64,000 nucleotides of DNA from an uncultured Bacteroides sp. (GCF_959029255.1 NZ_CAUFUE010000011.1:80385-144384); one strand, 5' to 3'; counted from the stretch's first letter, positions 48,644 through 58,090 are shown. Notes: generated from the sequence alone by a model not told the origin. Numbers and translations are program-made.

Positions 48644-51600
48644 CTACATAAAGATGATATGTTGTTTCAGCATATTCGTTACCTGATTTTTCAGTTGATT
48701 GGCGTTGATGGGTTTTGCCATGTAGGCGTCAAAACCGTTCTCCATAACCTTCTGCTCATCCGAAGCGTATGCAAAGGCGGTAACGGCGATTATGGGCACT
48801 TGGGTGGAGTACTTACGTATCTCTTTGGTTGCCTCATACCCGTCCATCACCGGCATATTGATGTCCATCAGGATAAGTTGCGGGTCATATTCCCTGAATA
48901 ATTGTACCGCTTCTTGTCCGTTCCATGCATGCACCAAGTTATAATCTTTCTTTAAGATAGATTCTATCAGGCGGTAATTGCTGTTATGGTCTTCGGCAAC
49001 GAGAATGGTGATTTTTTGTTTCCTTATTTTTATCGGCTCGGATTTTGTTTCTTCTTGTTGGCAGTTGGAAGCCGGAACGTATGGAAGGGTAAACCAGAAG
49101 GTGGAACCTTCGCCCGGTTTGGAGTTCAGCCCGATTTCACCACCCATGTTTTGAACAAGGGTTTTACAGATGGAAAGTCCCAATCCGGTGCCTTGGGCAA
49201 AGTTGTTCAGTTTGACGAAACGGCCGAAGACATCCTCCTGCTTTTCTTCGGGTATGCCGCATCCTGTATCGGACACATAGAAATAGAGGGTTTTGTTATC
49301 TCGTTTTTCATACCCGAAACGGATACTGCCTTTTTCGGTAAATTTGATAGCGTTGGTCACCAGATTGATGATGAGCTGTGACAAACGGTTTCGTTCGGCA
49401 TGGATATTCAGTTCCGGTATTTCGGTTTCAAAAGAGAGGGTCACTTCTTTCTCGGGGGATAATTTCAGGCGGAGTGAACTTTCCAATTCTGTCATTACTT
49501 TGTTCAATTCAAAATCAGAATCGACGAACTCCATAGTACCCGCCTCGATTTTGGAGAGGTCGAGGATGTCACTGATAAGTTGCAATAACAAAGTATTGTT
49601 ATTTTCGATGATACTGACGTATTCCTGTTTTTCCTCCTCTGCCTCGGTAGAAGCCAGAATGCCCGAAAAACCTACGATGGCATTGAGCGGTGTACGGATT
49701 TCATGACTCATATTGGCAAGGAAAGCAGATTTCAAACGGTTGGACTCTTCTGCACGGGTCTTGGCTGAAATCAAGTCTGTCTCCATCTTCTTCCGCTCGG
49801 TGATGACCAATGAAGAACCGACCAAAGTCAAAGGCTTGCCTTCTTCATCATAGCTTTCTATGGCTGCCTGGGCTTCTACCCAGTCAATATGCTTGATGCC
49901 GTTGATACGGTTGACCACACGGTATTCTTCTTTCACTTTGGGAGTACGTCCGGCTATCAGGTCGGCATAAGCTTGTTTCACTTTGGGAAGGTCTTCCTTA
50001 TATATCTTGGCGAAATATTGGCTATCGGCTACCGAGAGCTGTTCTTCGCTGACTTCTGTGCCTGCATCGCTCAATTCAATTGGCTTGTTTACATCACAGA
50101 GGATGGTGCGGGTTTGCAAATTCCATTTCCAGGGTACAATATTAGCTACATCGAGTGCCATAGAGAGTTTGTGGTTGATGGAACTTAGCTGCTTTTGTGC
50201 ATGATGAAGTTCCGTACAGTTCAGACAGAAAACATCCATAAAGCGCCCGTCACTGCTGGCATTTACGACTATATCATAGAAGGTATCAATAGCTTTATAA
50301 TAGTAGGAGAAAGTGATGGAACGTTTTTCCTGTAAAGCTATGTTCATGAAGTGTATGAACTGCGGCATGGATTCAGGGAATTTTTCACTACCCAGTTTAC
50401 CGATAATGTCCTTACGGTCGAAAAATCTTTCCTCAAAATGTTTGTTCACATCAATATATTTGACGTCAATAATCTTTCCTTCTTCGTCCTTTATCAACTC
50501 TTCAGACATATAGAGTATAGGCATATTATTGATGAGACTATAGTATTTTGTAGTAGTTTCCAAGTCTTTTTGCTGTATGCGTTTCATTCTTCCAAGTACG
50601 CGAAGGCGTTGATACTGTAAAATTAGTATCAAAACTATAATAAAGATGACGCTTCCAATGATGGTATACTCGTATTGTTCCCAGAAGGAGGGTGGTGCAT
50701 TGTAGAATTTTGTACCCTTGGGACAATGCTTGGGATCGAGATTGCGTTGAAGCAAAGATTGGTAGTTGAAAACCGGTGCGGCATCGGTGGCGTGATAAAT
50801 GGGAATATCACGAGCTTGCTTTCCATTCAATACTTCTCTGATTGTATTTAGAAGTTGGGCGTTGAATTTCTTATTATTATAAACATAGCCTCCTACGATG
50901 CCGCCTTCTTCTTCAATCCCTACTGTCCTGAATGAAAATAGAGGAACCGATGCTGTGGCAATGATCCGGTGGGAATTACTTGTAAGTACCGTGTTGCCGT
51001 TATAATCCTTTGCGCGGAACCAGGATGAGAAAATAAAACCGGTGGTTTGCGGATCTTGTTCGTTCAAGATAGAAAAAAGACTGTCGGTAGATGTGCTTTG
51101 CGCGGAAATGAACTCGTATTTCATTTCCGGATGCCTATTTTGAATGATTTTGGATAAGTCATAGTCATTTTGTTGACAGATATATGTTCCATCACCTATA
51201 TATACAAGCTTTTTCATTTGTGGAATTAGATGTTTCATTAGTTGTAAGTTTTCTTCCATGTAATTATTGGCTTGCAACATCGTGAGGTTATATTTCTTTT
51301 GCAACTCACTGATAGGAACGCGTTCCTCAATTCTGAGTGCATGTCCTTGCATCACCGAGTCGAAGGGACCGGTAAAGTCACGTTCACCACAAAGAATAAT
51401 AGGAATGTCCGGCCATTGCTCGTTCAGGTCGTCGCATAAAATAAAACTGGCGCTCCCTATGAGTACAATGAGCTTTGGAGAGTGTGAGTGGATTTCCTCG
51501 AACATGTTTTTTTTAAACGCCTCCAGCATTTGGGAATCTTGCAGCGTGAGCATTTTCAAATGCTCAACATAAACTCCTATTTTGTTATCCTGGGAAGCCA

Positions 51601-51766
51601 TATTGATTATCGGATTGATAAAACCATTACTCCAAGGATTGGAACTGGTGTAGGCATTGATGATAAGGATATGATCTATGTCCGAATCATTGTTAACGCT
51701 GAACAAAGTGTTTGTGTGCGATAATAAGCAGATGATGATAACCACTGCTTTGAAAAAACTCCTCAT
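48644..51766 (-). CDS. Hybrid sensor histidine kinase/response regulator
   Basis: A 1040-residue membrane sensor. Signal/first helix at 5-22; a periplasmic ABC-type substrate-binding domain (about 30-350); a membrane helix near 375-393; a PAS-like domain (about 415-660) with a PAC-type end; a HisKA domain with ANMSHEIRTPLNAIVGFSGIL near 692; HATPase with LVTNAIKFTEK near 800 and GTGLGLSICKTLV near 865; and a receiver with the Asp in LILMDINMPVMDGYEATKE near 970. It has no AraC output domain, so it is not an HTCS regulator. It has its own promoter (51810-51841) and stands alone; the ligand may be a peptide, sugar or nucleoside. Confidence 0.94.
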   Translation of the reverse strand: MRSFFKAVVIIICLLSHTNTLFSVNNDSDIDHILIINAYTSSNPWSNGFINPIINMASQDNKIGVYVEHLKMLTLQDSQMLEAFKKNMFEEIHSHSPKLIVLIGSASFILCDDLNEQWPDIPIILCGERDFTGPFDSVMQGHALRIEERVPISELQKKYNLTMLQANNYMEENLQLMKHLIPQMKKLVYIGDGTYICQQNDYDLSKIIQNRHPEMKYEFISAQSTSTDSLFSILNEQDPQTTGFIFSSWFRAKDYNGNTVLTSNSHRIIATASVPLFSFRTVGIEEEGGIVGGYVYNNKKFNAQLLNTIREVLNGKQARDIPIYHATDAAPVFNYQSLLQRNLDPKHCPKGTKFYNAPPSFWEQYEYTIIGSVIFIIVLILILQYQRLRVLGRMKRIQQKDLETTTKYYSLINNMPILYMSEELIKDEEGKIIDVKYIDVNKHFEERFFDRKDIIGKLGSEKFPESMPQFIHFMNIALQEKRSITFSYYYKAIDTFYDIVVNASSDGRFMDVFCLNCTELHHAQKQLSSINHKLSMALDVANIVPWKWNLQTRTILCDVNKPIELSDAGTEVSEEQLSVADSQYFAKIYKEDLPKVKQAYADLIAGRTPKVKEEYRVVNRINGIKHIDWVEAQAAIESYDEEGKPLTLVGSSLVITERKKMETDLISAKTRAEESNRLKSAFLANMSHEIRTPLNAIVGFSGILASTEAEEEKQEYVSIIENNNTLLLQLISDILDLSKIEAGTMEFVDSDFELNKVMTELESSLRLKLSPEKEVTLSFETEIPELNIHAERNRLSQLIINLVTNAIKFTEKGSIRFGYEKRDNKTLYFYVSDTGCGIPEEKQEDVFGRFVKLNNFAQGTGLGLSICKTLVQNMGGEIGLNSKPGEGSTFWFTLPYVPASNCQQEETKSEPIKIRKQKITILVAEDHNSNYRLIESILKKDYNLVHAWNGQEAVQLFREYDPQLILMDINMPVMDGYEATKEIRKYSTQVPIIAVTAFAYASDEQKVMENGFDAYMAKPINANQLKNQVTNMLKQHIIFM

Positions 51767-51809
51767 GTCTATTATTTAAATTTTGCTTATTGGTGTCTAT
51801 AAAAGTAGA

Positions 51810-51841
51810 CAAATATATACATTTAAAGCTGGACGGACAAA
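51810..51841 (-). promoter_or_regulatory. Promoter of the hybrid kinase gene
   Basis: Minus-strand TATATTTG 51810-51817 and TTTG 51838-51841 with exactly 20 bases between. Confidence 0.8.
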
Positions 51842-51877
51842 GGAAAATGCCGAAATAATTGAATTAGAGCATATAAT

Positions 51878-51916
51878 AAAAGCGGAGTGACAAGAAAAAT
51901 GTATTACTCCGCTTTT
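51878..51916. terminator. Terminator after the NigD-like gene
   Basis: AAAAGCGGAGT pairs with ACTCCGCTTTT, and the T-run on the minus strand follows the stem. Lies downstream of the NigD-like stop at 51951. Confidence 0.82.
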
Positions 51917-51950
51917 GATATTAAGACACTTGAAAAGGGTTTCCGGATAT

Positions 51951-52655
51951 TTATTTTTCTTCGTTGTTTAAGTCGACCGTAATATAGCGTTCCCCATCAT
52001 ATAGGGTTTTGACGCGAATATTTAGTCCTTTTTTATTCTTCAACCGGTCGGCTATCTTGTCAAGTTTGAAAGATACGAGTCCGGTACCCAATAAACGATG
52101 TTCGTCATTATAAGCATTTTGACGAAATTCGAGGGTGATGTAGCCTTCCTTATCGTTTTTACCGTCGGAAGCTTCATTGATAACCAGATTCAGCATGTGC
52201 TTCTTATCGGGATTGTCGCTGTGGTATAATTGGTACTGGATATTCAGATAATTTCCCGTTATCCACAAGTTTGTTGCATTGATGCGGTCGTCACCGATGC
52301 TGTCGGCTTTTTCCGCCGGCATGGAGTAGATATCTTTGGTCAGGATGTTTTCGATGTGGTTTATCTTGGCGTTGTAGTCGTAACCGTCTATCTTTTCATC
52401 TAGCAAGTTAAAGTAAACAAATGCGCGTTGTCCTTCAACCAATGTGTAGTTATTAACGTAGAGGGTATCGCCGGGATACATCTTGCTGCCGTCATCCAGG
52501 GAGAAATAATAGTCCTTTCCTTCAATGATACGTACAGTACCGACGGTGAGTGATGAGCGCTCGCTATCATCCCAGTCGTCCAGGCAAGATTGTAACAAGG
52601 GCATGGTGATAAACAAAAGCAGAAATGCGTTAAGAGTTATTTTGAATTTCTTCAT
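51951..52655 (-). CDS. NigD-like lipoprotein
   Basis: A 234-residue exported protein (lipobox-like LLQSCLDDWDD, Cys24) with the NigD-like pattern: early acidic DDWDD, YFSLDDGSKMYPGDT, and a late beta region. NigD-like proteins are named after a Prevotella bacteriocin locus and are common in Bacteroides, but an immunity function is not shown. It stands alone with a terminator behind it. Confidence 0.85.
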   Translation of the reverse strand: MKKFKITLNAFLLLFITMPLLQSCLDDWDDSERSSLTVGTVRIIEGKDYYFSLDDGSKMYPGDTLYVNNYTLVEGQRAFVYFNLLDEKIDGYDYNAKINHIENILTKDIYSMPAEKADSIGDDRINATNLWITGNYLNIQYQLYHSDNPDKKHMLNLVINEASDGKNDKEGYITLEFRQNAYNDEHRLLGTGLVSFKLDKIADRLKNKKGLNIRVKTLYDGERYITVDLNNEEK

Positions 52656-52781
52656 AAGTAGAGGTTTTGTTAATTAATTCAGTCTTAATTCTTGTATGAA
52701 GAAAATGCGGTAGATATGTAAATACTGCACAATAGAGTGTTAAAGAAACCAAAGTGTAAAATTCTTATCACTTTGATGCAG

Positions 52782-52789
52782 TACTTTTG
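52782..52789 (+). promoter_or_regulatory. -7 box for the ECF sigma gene
   Basis: TACTTTTG. It overlaps a possible TTG start at 52787, which argues for the ATG at 52832. No -33 element is clear. Confidence 0.55.
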
Positions 52790-52831
52790 TCCTCGTTGCA
52801 TTTAAAGGATAAACACGTGTTAAAAGTAAGA

Positions 52832-53380
52832 ATGGAAGAACAGGAACTGGCAGAACGGTGTAGGCAAGGAGATAATCTTGCCCGCAAAGAACTGTACGAG
52901 CATTATGCGGGGCGTATGCTCGGTGTCTGCCTTCGTTATGCAGGCGACCGCGAAACGGCGCAGGACTTGATGCATGACGGTTTCCTGAAACTTTTCGATT
53001 CTTTCGATAAATTCACTTGGCGGGGAGAAGGTTCTCTGCGGGCTTGGATGGAGCGTGTGATGGTGAATACGGTTTTGCAGTATTTGAGGAAGAATGATGT
53101 GATGAACCAGTCGGCTGCGTTGGAAGATGTGCCCGAGGCGTATGTGGAGCCTGATGCGTCGTCAGTGGACAGCATTCCTCAAAAAGTATTGATGCAGTTT
53201 ATCAGTGAACTTCCCGCCGGTTACCGCACCGTATTCAACTTATATATTTTTGAAGAGAAATCCCATAAGGAGATAGCCCGATTGTTGGGCATCAATGAGA
53301 AATCGTCTGCTTCACAGTTGACGCGTGCCAAGGCTGCTTTGGCGGCAAAGGTGCGGGAGTGGATGAAAAAGAATGGATAA
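52832..53380 (+). CDS. ECF-type RNA polymerase sigma factor
   Basis: A 182-residue group 4 sigma factor. Region 2 (about 8-80) with YEHYAGRMLGVCLRYAGDRETAQDLMHDGFLKLFDSFDKFTWRGEGSLRAWM; region 4 (about 125-180) with LPAGYRTVFNLYIFEEKSHKEIARLLGINEKSSASQL, the helix-turn-helix for the -35 region. The next gene starts at the base after the stop and encodes a membrane protein whose cytosolic start likely acts as anti-sigma factor, giving an envelope-stress type pair. Confidence 0.93.
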   Translation: MEEQELAERCRQGDNLARKELYEHYAGRMLGVCLRYAGDRETAQDLMHDGFLKLFDSFDKFTWRGEGSLRAWMERVMVNTVLQYLRKNDVMNQSAALEDVPEAYVEPDASSVDSIPQKVLMQFISELPAGYRTVFNLYIFEEKSHKEIARLLGINEKSSASQLTRAKAALAAKVREWMKKNG

Positions 53381-54697
53381 ATGAAAGTGCGTATGGAAGA
53401 TGAATTGTGGATGCGAAAGATAAAGGAACGGTTGGAAGACTATTCTGAACCGTTGCCCGCTTCCGGTTGGGAACGGCTGGAGAAGGATTTGCCTGTTTCC
53501 AAGCCTCCTTTGGCAGAGAAACGGCGTGTTATTCCTTTCCGTCGGTGGGCGGTAGCTGCTGCGGCTGCATTGTTGGTAGTTGTGTCTTCCATCAGCCTAT
53601 GGTTACTGCAAAGCCCGGTAGGGGATGAGGTGCGAAATGCGGCAGTACCTTCATTGGCTGTGCTACCCGATAAATTGCCGGAAAACCGGTTGCCGGAAGT
53701 ACAGGCAAAATCATCGGAACCGGCTTCCCGAAAAAGTGGAAATGTATCACCGGCAAATGTATCCCGTCGTTCTTTTGTTGCGCAGCAGATAAGTGTTGCC
53801 GATGCTACCGAAGACGAAAAAAAATTGCAGGTTCCGGCAGTGGAAAGCCTGGTGGAGCAAAATAAAGAAGAAGTGGCGGAAGAGCCTGTCGCTCGGAAAG
53901 AAGAAGTTGCCACTGCCCAAAAGGGAAAAGAAAGAGAAGAAAAAGCGATGCGTCGCAGTCCCTATGGAAAAGGTAAATTATCTTTGCCGGTTGAAAAGAA
54001 GGCTACTAGCTCCCGTGGATGGTCTGTGGGCTTGTCAGTAGGTAATACGGGCGGATTGGCTCTGGGGAATAATACGACGGGCGGTAATATGATGCAAAAT
54101 GATGCCGGCGGCTTTGGTGGAAGAATAGACTTGTCTTCGACGGCTAACGGCATTCTGGCTATTCCGGAAGGAGAGGAATTGATTTTTAAAGATGGATTGC
54201 CTTATTTGCAGAAACGTGCCGATAAGATAGCGTCTATTGACCATAAGCAGCCCTTGAGTTTCGGCTTTTCCATAAGAAAAGGATTGATGAAAGGTTTCTC
54301 GGTGGAAACCGGATTGACTTATACTTATCTTGCTTCGGATATCAAGTATGAAGGTAGCGCTGAAAAGGTGGGCCGGAAGCTGCATTATATAGGCATACCT
54401 TTACGTGCAAACTGGAATTTTATAGATACAAAATCTTTCACGATGTATGTTGCTGCCGGTGGCGCCATGGAGAAGTGTGTATATGGCAAGATTGGCAGTA
54501 AAGACGAAACAGTGAAGCCCCTGCAATTTTCAGTGATGGGAGCCGTGGGCGCGCAATATAACATAAGCAAAAGGGTAGGTTTGTACGTGGAACCGGGAGT
54601 AGCCTACTTCTTTGATGATGGTTCGCAAGTGCAGACAATCCGCAAAGACAATCCCTGTAACTTTACCTTGCAGGGTGGCATAAGATTGACGTATTGA
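53381..54697 (+). CDS. Anti-sigma-like protein fused to outer-membrane beta-barrel domain
   Basis: A 438-residue protein. Residues 1-48 are cytosolic and charged (IKERLEDYSEPLPASGWERLEKDLP, the usual anti-sigma-like start), followed by one membrane helix (about 50-71, WAVAAAAALLVVVSSISLWLL), a Lys/Glu-rich linker (about 80-215) and a C-terminal domain (about 225-438) with the alternating pattern of a PorT-like small barrel (SVGLSVGNTGG, YVEPGVAYFFDDGSQ, ending IRLTY). The gene begins directly after the sigma stop (TAA ATG). If both parts insert as drawn, the protein would span the inner membrane and reach the outer membrane. Confidence 0.85.
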   Translation: MKVRMEDELWMRKIKERLEDYSEPLPASGWERLEKDLPVSKPPLAEKRRVIPFRRWAVAAAAALLVVVSSISLWLLQSPVGDEVRNAAVPSLAVLPDKLPENRLPEVQAKSSEPASRKSGNVSPANVSRRSFVAQQISVADATEDEKKLQVPAVESLVEQNKEEVAEEPVARKEEVATAQKGKEREEKAMRRSPYGKGKLSLPVEKKATSSRGWSVGLSVGNTGGLALGNNTTGGNMMQNDAGGFGGRIDLSSTANGILAIPEGEELIFKDGLPYLQKRADKIASIDHKQPLSFGFSIRKGLMKGFSVETGLTYTYLASDIKYEGSAEKVGRKLHYIGIPLRANWNFIDTKSFTMYVAAGGAMEKCVYGKIGSKDETVKPLQFSVMGAVGAQYNISKRVGLYVEPGVAYFFDDGSQVQTIRKDNPCNFTLQGGIRLTY

Positions 54698-54704
54698 TAT
54701 CTTT

Positions 54705-54836
54705 AATTTAATGAAGAATTAAGAATGAAGAATTAAGAATGAAGAATGAAGAATTAAGAATGAAGAATTACCTTGCGGCGTACTTGCATAGCGCAGCCAA
54801 ATTCTTCATTCTTCATTCTTAATTCTTCATTAAATT
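54705..54836. repeat. Palindromic intergenic repeat, family 1, copy C (inverted)
   Basis: Outer arms AATTTAATGAAGAATT (54705-54720) and its exact complement (54821-54836). The left arm has extra GAATGAAGAATTAA units, so its arms differ in length. The core is the reverse complement of that in copy A. It lies between the convergent barrel-fusion and pflA genes. Confidence 0.78.
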
Positions 54837-54846
54837 AAATTCCCAT

Positions 54847-55572
54847 TTAGTTAACAACCACCCTCTCAAAGTATTCTTTGAATATCTTTTCTGCTTTTTC
54901 CAATTGCTCAGGAGTATTTTCCTTGACTTCTTTTAATTGATATTCCCACCCCATCGCCTCATATTTATGTACTCCTAAACGATGATAAGGGAGTATTTCT
55001 ACACGTTGTATATTTTGATACTTTCCAAGCTGTTCACCAAGTGCACGGATATCTTCCTCAAAATCGCTGTATCCCGGTACCAATACATAGCGTATCCAGA
55101 AAGGACGATTGTGTGTCTCCAGCCAAGCAGCCGTACGCAATGTTTGCCCGTTACTGCGACCGGTCAGCGCATGATGACGTTCGGGGTTGAACTCTTTGAT
55201 GTCAAGTAACACCAAATCCGTCAATCCAAGCAATTCTTCAACTTTATCGTTCCAGATGCCGCCATTGGTGTCCAAGCATGTATGTATTCCGTTGGATTTT
55301 AAATCTTTGAATAGAGGTATCAGCGCATCTGCCTGTAAAGTCGGCTCACCACCGGAAAACGTAATGCCTCCTTTCTTACCGAAGAATGCCTTTTGGCTGA
55401 TTGCCATCTGTAGTATTTCATCGGCAGGTGTCGGAGTGCCGCCTTTTACATCTATTGTATCCGGGTTGGCGCAATACAGACAACGGAAAGGGCAACCTTG
55501 CAGGAAAACAACGAGCCGCAGCCCGGGACCGTCGAAAGTACCCATCGATTCGTATGAATGAACTTTAATCAT
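54847..55572 (-). CDS. pflA: Pyruvate formate-lyase activating enzyme
   Basis: A 241-residue radical-SAM enzyme that makes the glycyl radical on PflB. The cluster motif is GCPFRCLYCANPD (Cys-x3-Cys-x2-Cys) near residues 30-38, followed by the GGEPT-like ITFSGGEPTLQ near 80 for SAM binding. Length is normal. It lies 129 bases after the pflB stop on the same strand, with a palindromic repeat in the gap. Confidence 0.96.
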   Translation of the reverse strand: MIKVHSYESMGTFDGPGLRLVVFLQGCPFRCLYCANPDTIDVKGGTPTPADEILQMAISQKAFFGKKGGITFSGGEPTLQADALIPLFKDLKSNGIHTCLDTNGGIWNDKVEELLGLTDLVLLDIKEFNPERHHALTGRSNGQTLRTAAWLETHNRPFWIRYVLVPGYSDFEEDIRALGEQLGKYQNIQRVEILPYHRLGVHKYEAMGWEYQLKEVKENTPEQLEKAEKIFKEYFERVVVN

Positions 55573-55608
55573 AATCCTATCATGTAAAAAAGAACCTATT
55601 AATAAAAA

Positions 55609-55674
55609 GGCACGGATTACAAAGCCTGTTCCGGATTTTTTTATTCAATCCGATAAACCTGTGTAATCCGTGCC
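55609..55674. repeat. Palindromic repeat, family 2, short copy
   Basis: GGCACGGATTAC (55609-55620) is mirrored by GTAATCCGTGCC (55663-55674), the same terminal sequence as the repeat at 40187-40260. It sits in the pflB-pflA gap and may trim or attenuate the transcript. Confidence 0.72.
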
Positions 55675-55701
55675 TGATGAATTATACTCTCAACCTGGCT
55701 G

Positions 55702-57930
55702 TTACATCCTTTCGTGGAAGCTACGGCTGATAACCTCCAACTGATGCTCACGGCTCAGTTTCACAAAGTTCACGGCATAACCTGAAACACGGATTGTGAG
55801 TTGCGGATACTTTTCGGGATGCTCCATTGCGTCTTCCAGCATTTCGCGGTTCAGTACATTTACATTCAAGTGGTGTGCTCCCTTTGTAAAGTAACCGTCC
55901 ATCATCGTTACCAAGTTCTCAACACGATCTTCTGCCGTAGGGCCGAGTGACTTCGGGACAATAGAGAATGTGTTGCTGATGCCGTCTTGCGAATCACGAT
56001 AACGCAGTTTGGCTACAGAACTCAATGAAGCGATTGCGCCGTTCTTGTCGCGTCCATGCATCGGATTGGCACCCGGAGCAAAAGCCACGCCTTTGGCACG
56101 GCCATCGGGAGTAGCGCCGGTTTTCTTTCCGTACATCACATTTGAAGTGATAGTCAGCAATGACAGGGTAGGACGGGCGTTCTTGTAAACCGGTAACTTC
56201 TTCAGTTCTTCGCTGAAATAATAAACCAAGTCTACACCGAGGTGGTCTACGCGGTCGTCATTGTTACCGAAACAAGGGAATGAACCTTCGATGTCGAAAC
56301 CTTCTGTCAAACCGATTTCATTGCGACGTGCCGTAACCTTGGCATTCTTGATGGCAGACAGGGAGTCGATAGCAATAGAAAGTCCCGCCACACCGTATGC
56401 CAGATTGATGCGCGGGTCAGTATCTATGAATGCCATCTGAGCCTTTTCATAGTAATACTTATCGTGCATATAGTGGATGATGTTCATTGCTTCGTTATAA
56501 ACACGGGCAATTTCGGTCAACACCTTCTTATAGTTCGACATCACTTCCTCGAACTTCAATGTATCGCTGGTCAAAACGGGAATACCCTTCACCATTACGG
56601 TTCCTGTATTTTCGCAACGTCCGCCGTTGATAGCCAGCAACAATGCCTTTGCAAGGTTGGCACGTGCACCGAAGAACTGTATCTGCTTACCGATAGCCTG
56701 GTAGGATACACAACAAGCGATACCGTAGTCATCGCAGTTACGTACTTCACGCATCAGGTTGTCGTTTTCATATTGGATGGAGCTGGTGTCTACCGAAACC
56801 TTTGCGCAGAAATCTTTGAAACCTTCCGGCAATTCGGGGCTCCACAATACAGTCATGTTAGGTTCGGGTGAAGGACCGAGGTTGTACAATGTCTGTAAGA
56901 AACGGAAAGAAGTCTTCGTGACTTTCACACGTCCGTCATTGAAACGTCCACCGATAGCCTCAGTTACCCAAGTAGGGTCTCCTGCAAAGATATCGTTATA
57001 AGATTGCATACGCAGGTGGCGTACCATACGCAGTTTGATGACGAACTGGTCAATCAATTCCTGGGCAAAAGTTTCATCTATATTGCCATGAGCCAAATCG
57101 TACTCAATAAAGATATCGAGGAAAGAAGAAACGTTACCCAATGACATAGCGGCGCCGTCTTGTTCTTTTACGGCAGCAAGATAAGCCATATATACCCATT
57201 GGACAGCTTCCTGGGCCGAGGTGGCAGGACGGCTGAGATCCAGTCCGTAGTATTCGCCCATCACTTTGATTTCCTTCAAAGCCTTGATTTGCTCTGAAAC
57301 TTCTTCACGCAGGCGAATGCGGGCTTCAGTCATCGGACCGGTCAAGTGATGTAAATCCTCCTGTTTGGCTTCGATGAGACGGTCGATACCATAAAGAGCC
57401 AGACGGCGGTAGTCACCGATGATACGTCCACGAGCATAGTTGTCGGGAAGTCCTGTAAGGAAACCCAATGAGCGGAAAGAACGTATTTCCTCGGTATAGG
57501 CATCAAACACACCATCATTGTGTGTCTTGCGGTAATGAGTGAAGATTTCTTTTACTTTATCATCTACTTCTACTCCGTTTTCACGGCAAGCTTTCATCAC
57601 CACATTGATGCCACCGAATGGTTTGATGGCACGTTTCAGCAGTTCGTCAGTCTGTAAACCAACGATAAGTTCGTTTTCCTTATCTATATAACCTGCCTTG
57701 TGTGATGTGATAGTCGATACTGTAGTGTAGTCCAATGAGCGGACACCGTTGTTTGCTGTCTCTTCTTCCAAAGCTTTTACGCAAATATCCCAAATGCGCT
57801 TAGTGCGCTCAGTAGGTCCTTGCAGGAAGGAAGCGTCACCGGTGTAGGGTGCGATGTTTTTACTAACGAAATCACTGACGTTGATTTCTTTACTCCAAAG
57901 CCCGTCAATAAAGGTTTTGTTCAATTCCAT
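55702..57930 (-). CDS. pflB: Formate C-acetyltransferase (pyruvate formate-lyase)
   Basis: A 742-residue glycyl-radical enzyme that splits pyruvate with CoA into acetyl-CoA and formate, the anaerobic route. Catalytic Cys pair in YGIACCVSYQA near residue 408; radical Gly in TIRVSGYAVNFVKLS near 719. ATG 57930 gives the typical start MELNKTFIDGLW; a longer frame to 57978 begins within the promoter. It is followed by pflA. A perfect palindrome covers its promoter. Confidence 0.97.
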   Translation of the reverse strand: MELNKTFIDGLWSKEINVSDFVSKNIAPYTGDASFLQGPTERTKRIWDICVKALEEETANNGVRSLDYTTVSTITSHKAGYIDKENELIVGLQTDELLKRAIKPFGGINVVMKACRENGVEVDDKVKEIFTHYRKTHNDGVFDAYTEEIRSFRSLGFLTGLPDNYARGRIIGDYRRLALYGIDRLIEAKQEDLHHLTGPMTEARIRLREEVSEQIKALKEIKVMGEYYGLDLSRPATSAQEAVQWVYMAYLAAVKEQDGAAMSLGNVSSFLDIFIEYDLAHGNIDETFAQELIDQFVIKLRMVRHLRMQSYNDIFAGDPTWVTEAIGGRFNDGRVKVTKTSFRFLQTLYNLGPSPEPNMTVLWSPELPEGFKDFCAKVSVDTSSIQYENDNLMREVRNCDDYGIACCVSYQAIGKQIQFFGARANLAKALLLAINGGRCENTGTVMVKGIPVLTSDTLKFEEVMSNYKKVLTEIARVYNEAMNIIHYMHDKYYYEKAQMAFIDTDPRINLAYGVAGLSIAIDSLSAIKNAKVTARRNEIGLTEGFDIEGSFPCFGNNDDRVDHLGVDLVYYFSEELKKLPVYKNARPTLSLLTITSNVMYGKKTGATPDGRAKGVAFAPGANPMHGRDKNGAIASLSSVAKLRYRDSQDGISNTFSIVPKSLGPTAEDRVENLVTMMDGYFTKGAHHLNVNVLNREMLEDAMEHPEKYPQLTIRVSGYAVNFVKLSREHQLEVISRSFHERM

Positions 57931-57975
57931 AATATTTTTTTTGATGTGGTTAGATAATGTTATCCTTAGAGCGCG

Positions 57976-58002
57976 CAAAATTACGGAAAAATTTCCGTAA
58001 TT
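57976..58002 (-). promoter_or_regulatory. pflB -7 box with overlapping palindromic operator
   Basis: Minus-strand TAATTTTG (57976-57983) matches TAnnTTTG. A perfect 24-bp palindrome, arms AATTACGGAAA and TTTCCGTAATT around AA (57979-58002), overlaps its upstream half and covers the spacer. No -33 element is clear. The place and symmetry suit binding by a dimeric regulator that blocks or replaces -33 recognition. Confidence 0.68.
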
Positions 58003-58090
58003 ACATAGTGATGATACTCATTTTTATGTTGGACAGCATAAAATAACGAATATTAGGTAGTTTTCCATCAGGTGGACTATTCATGTAAAA

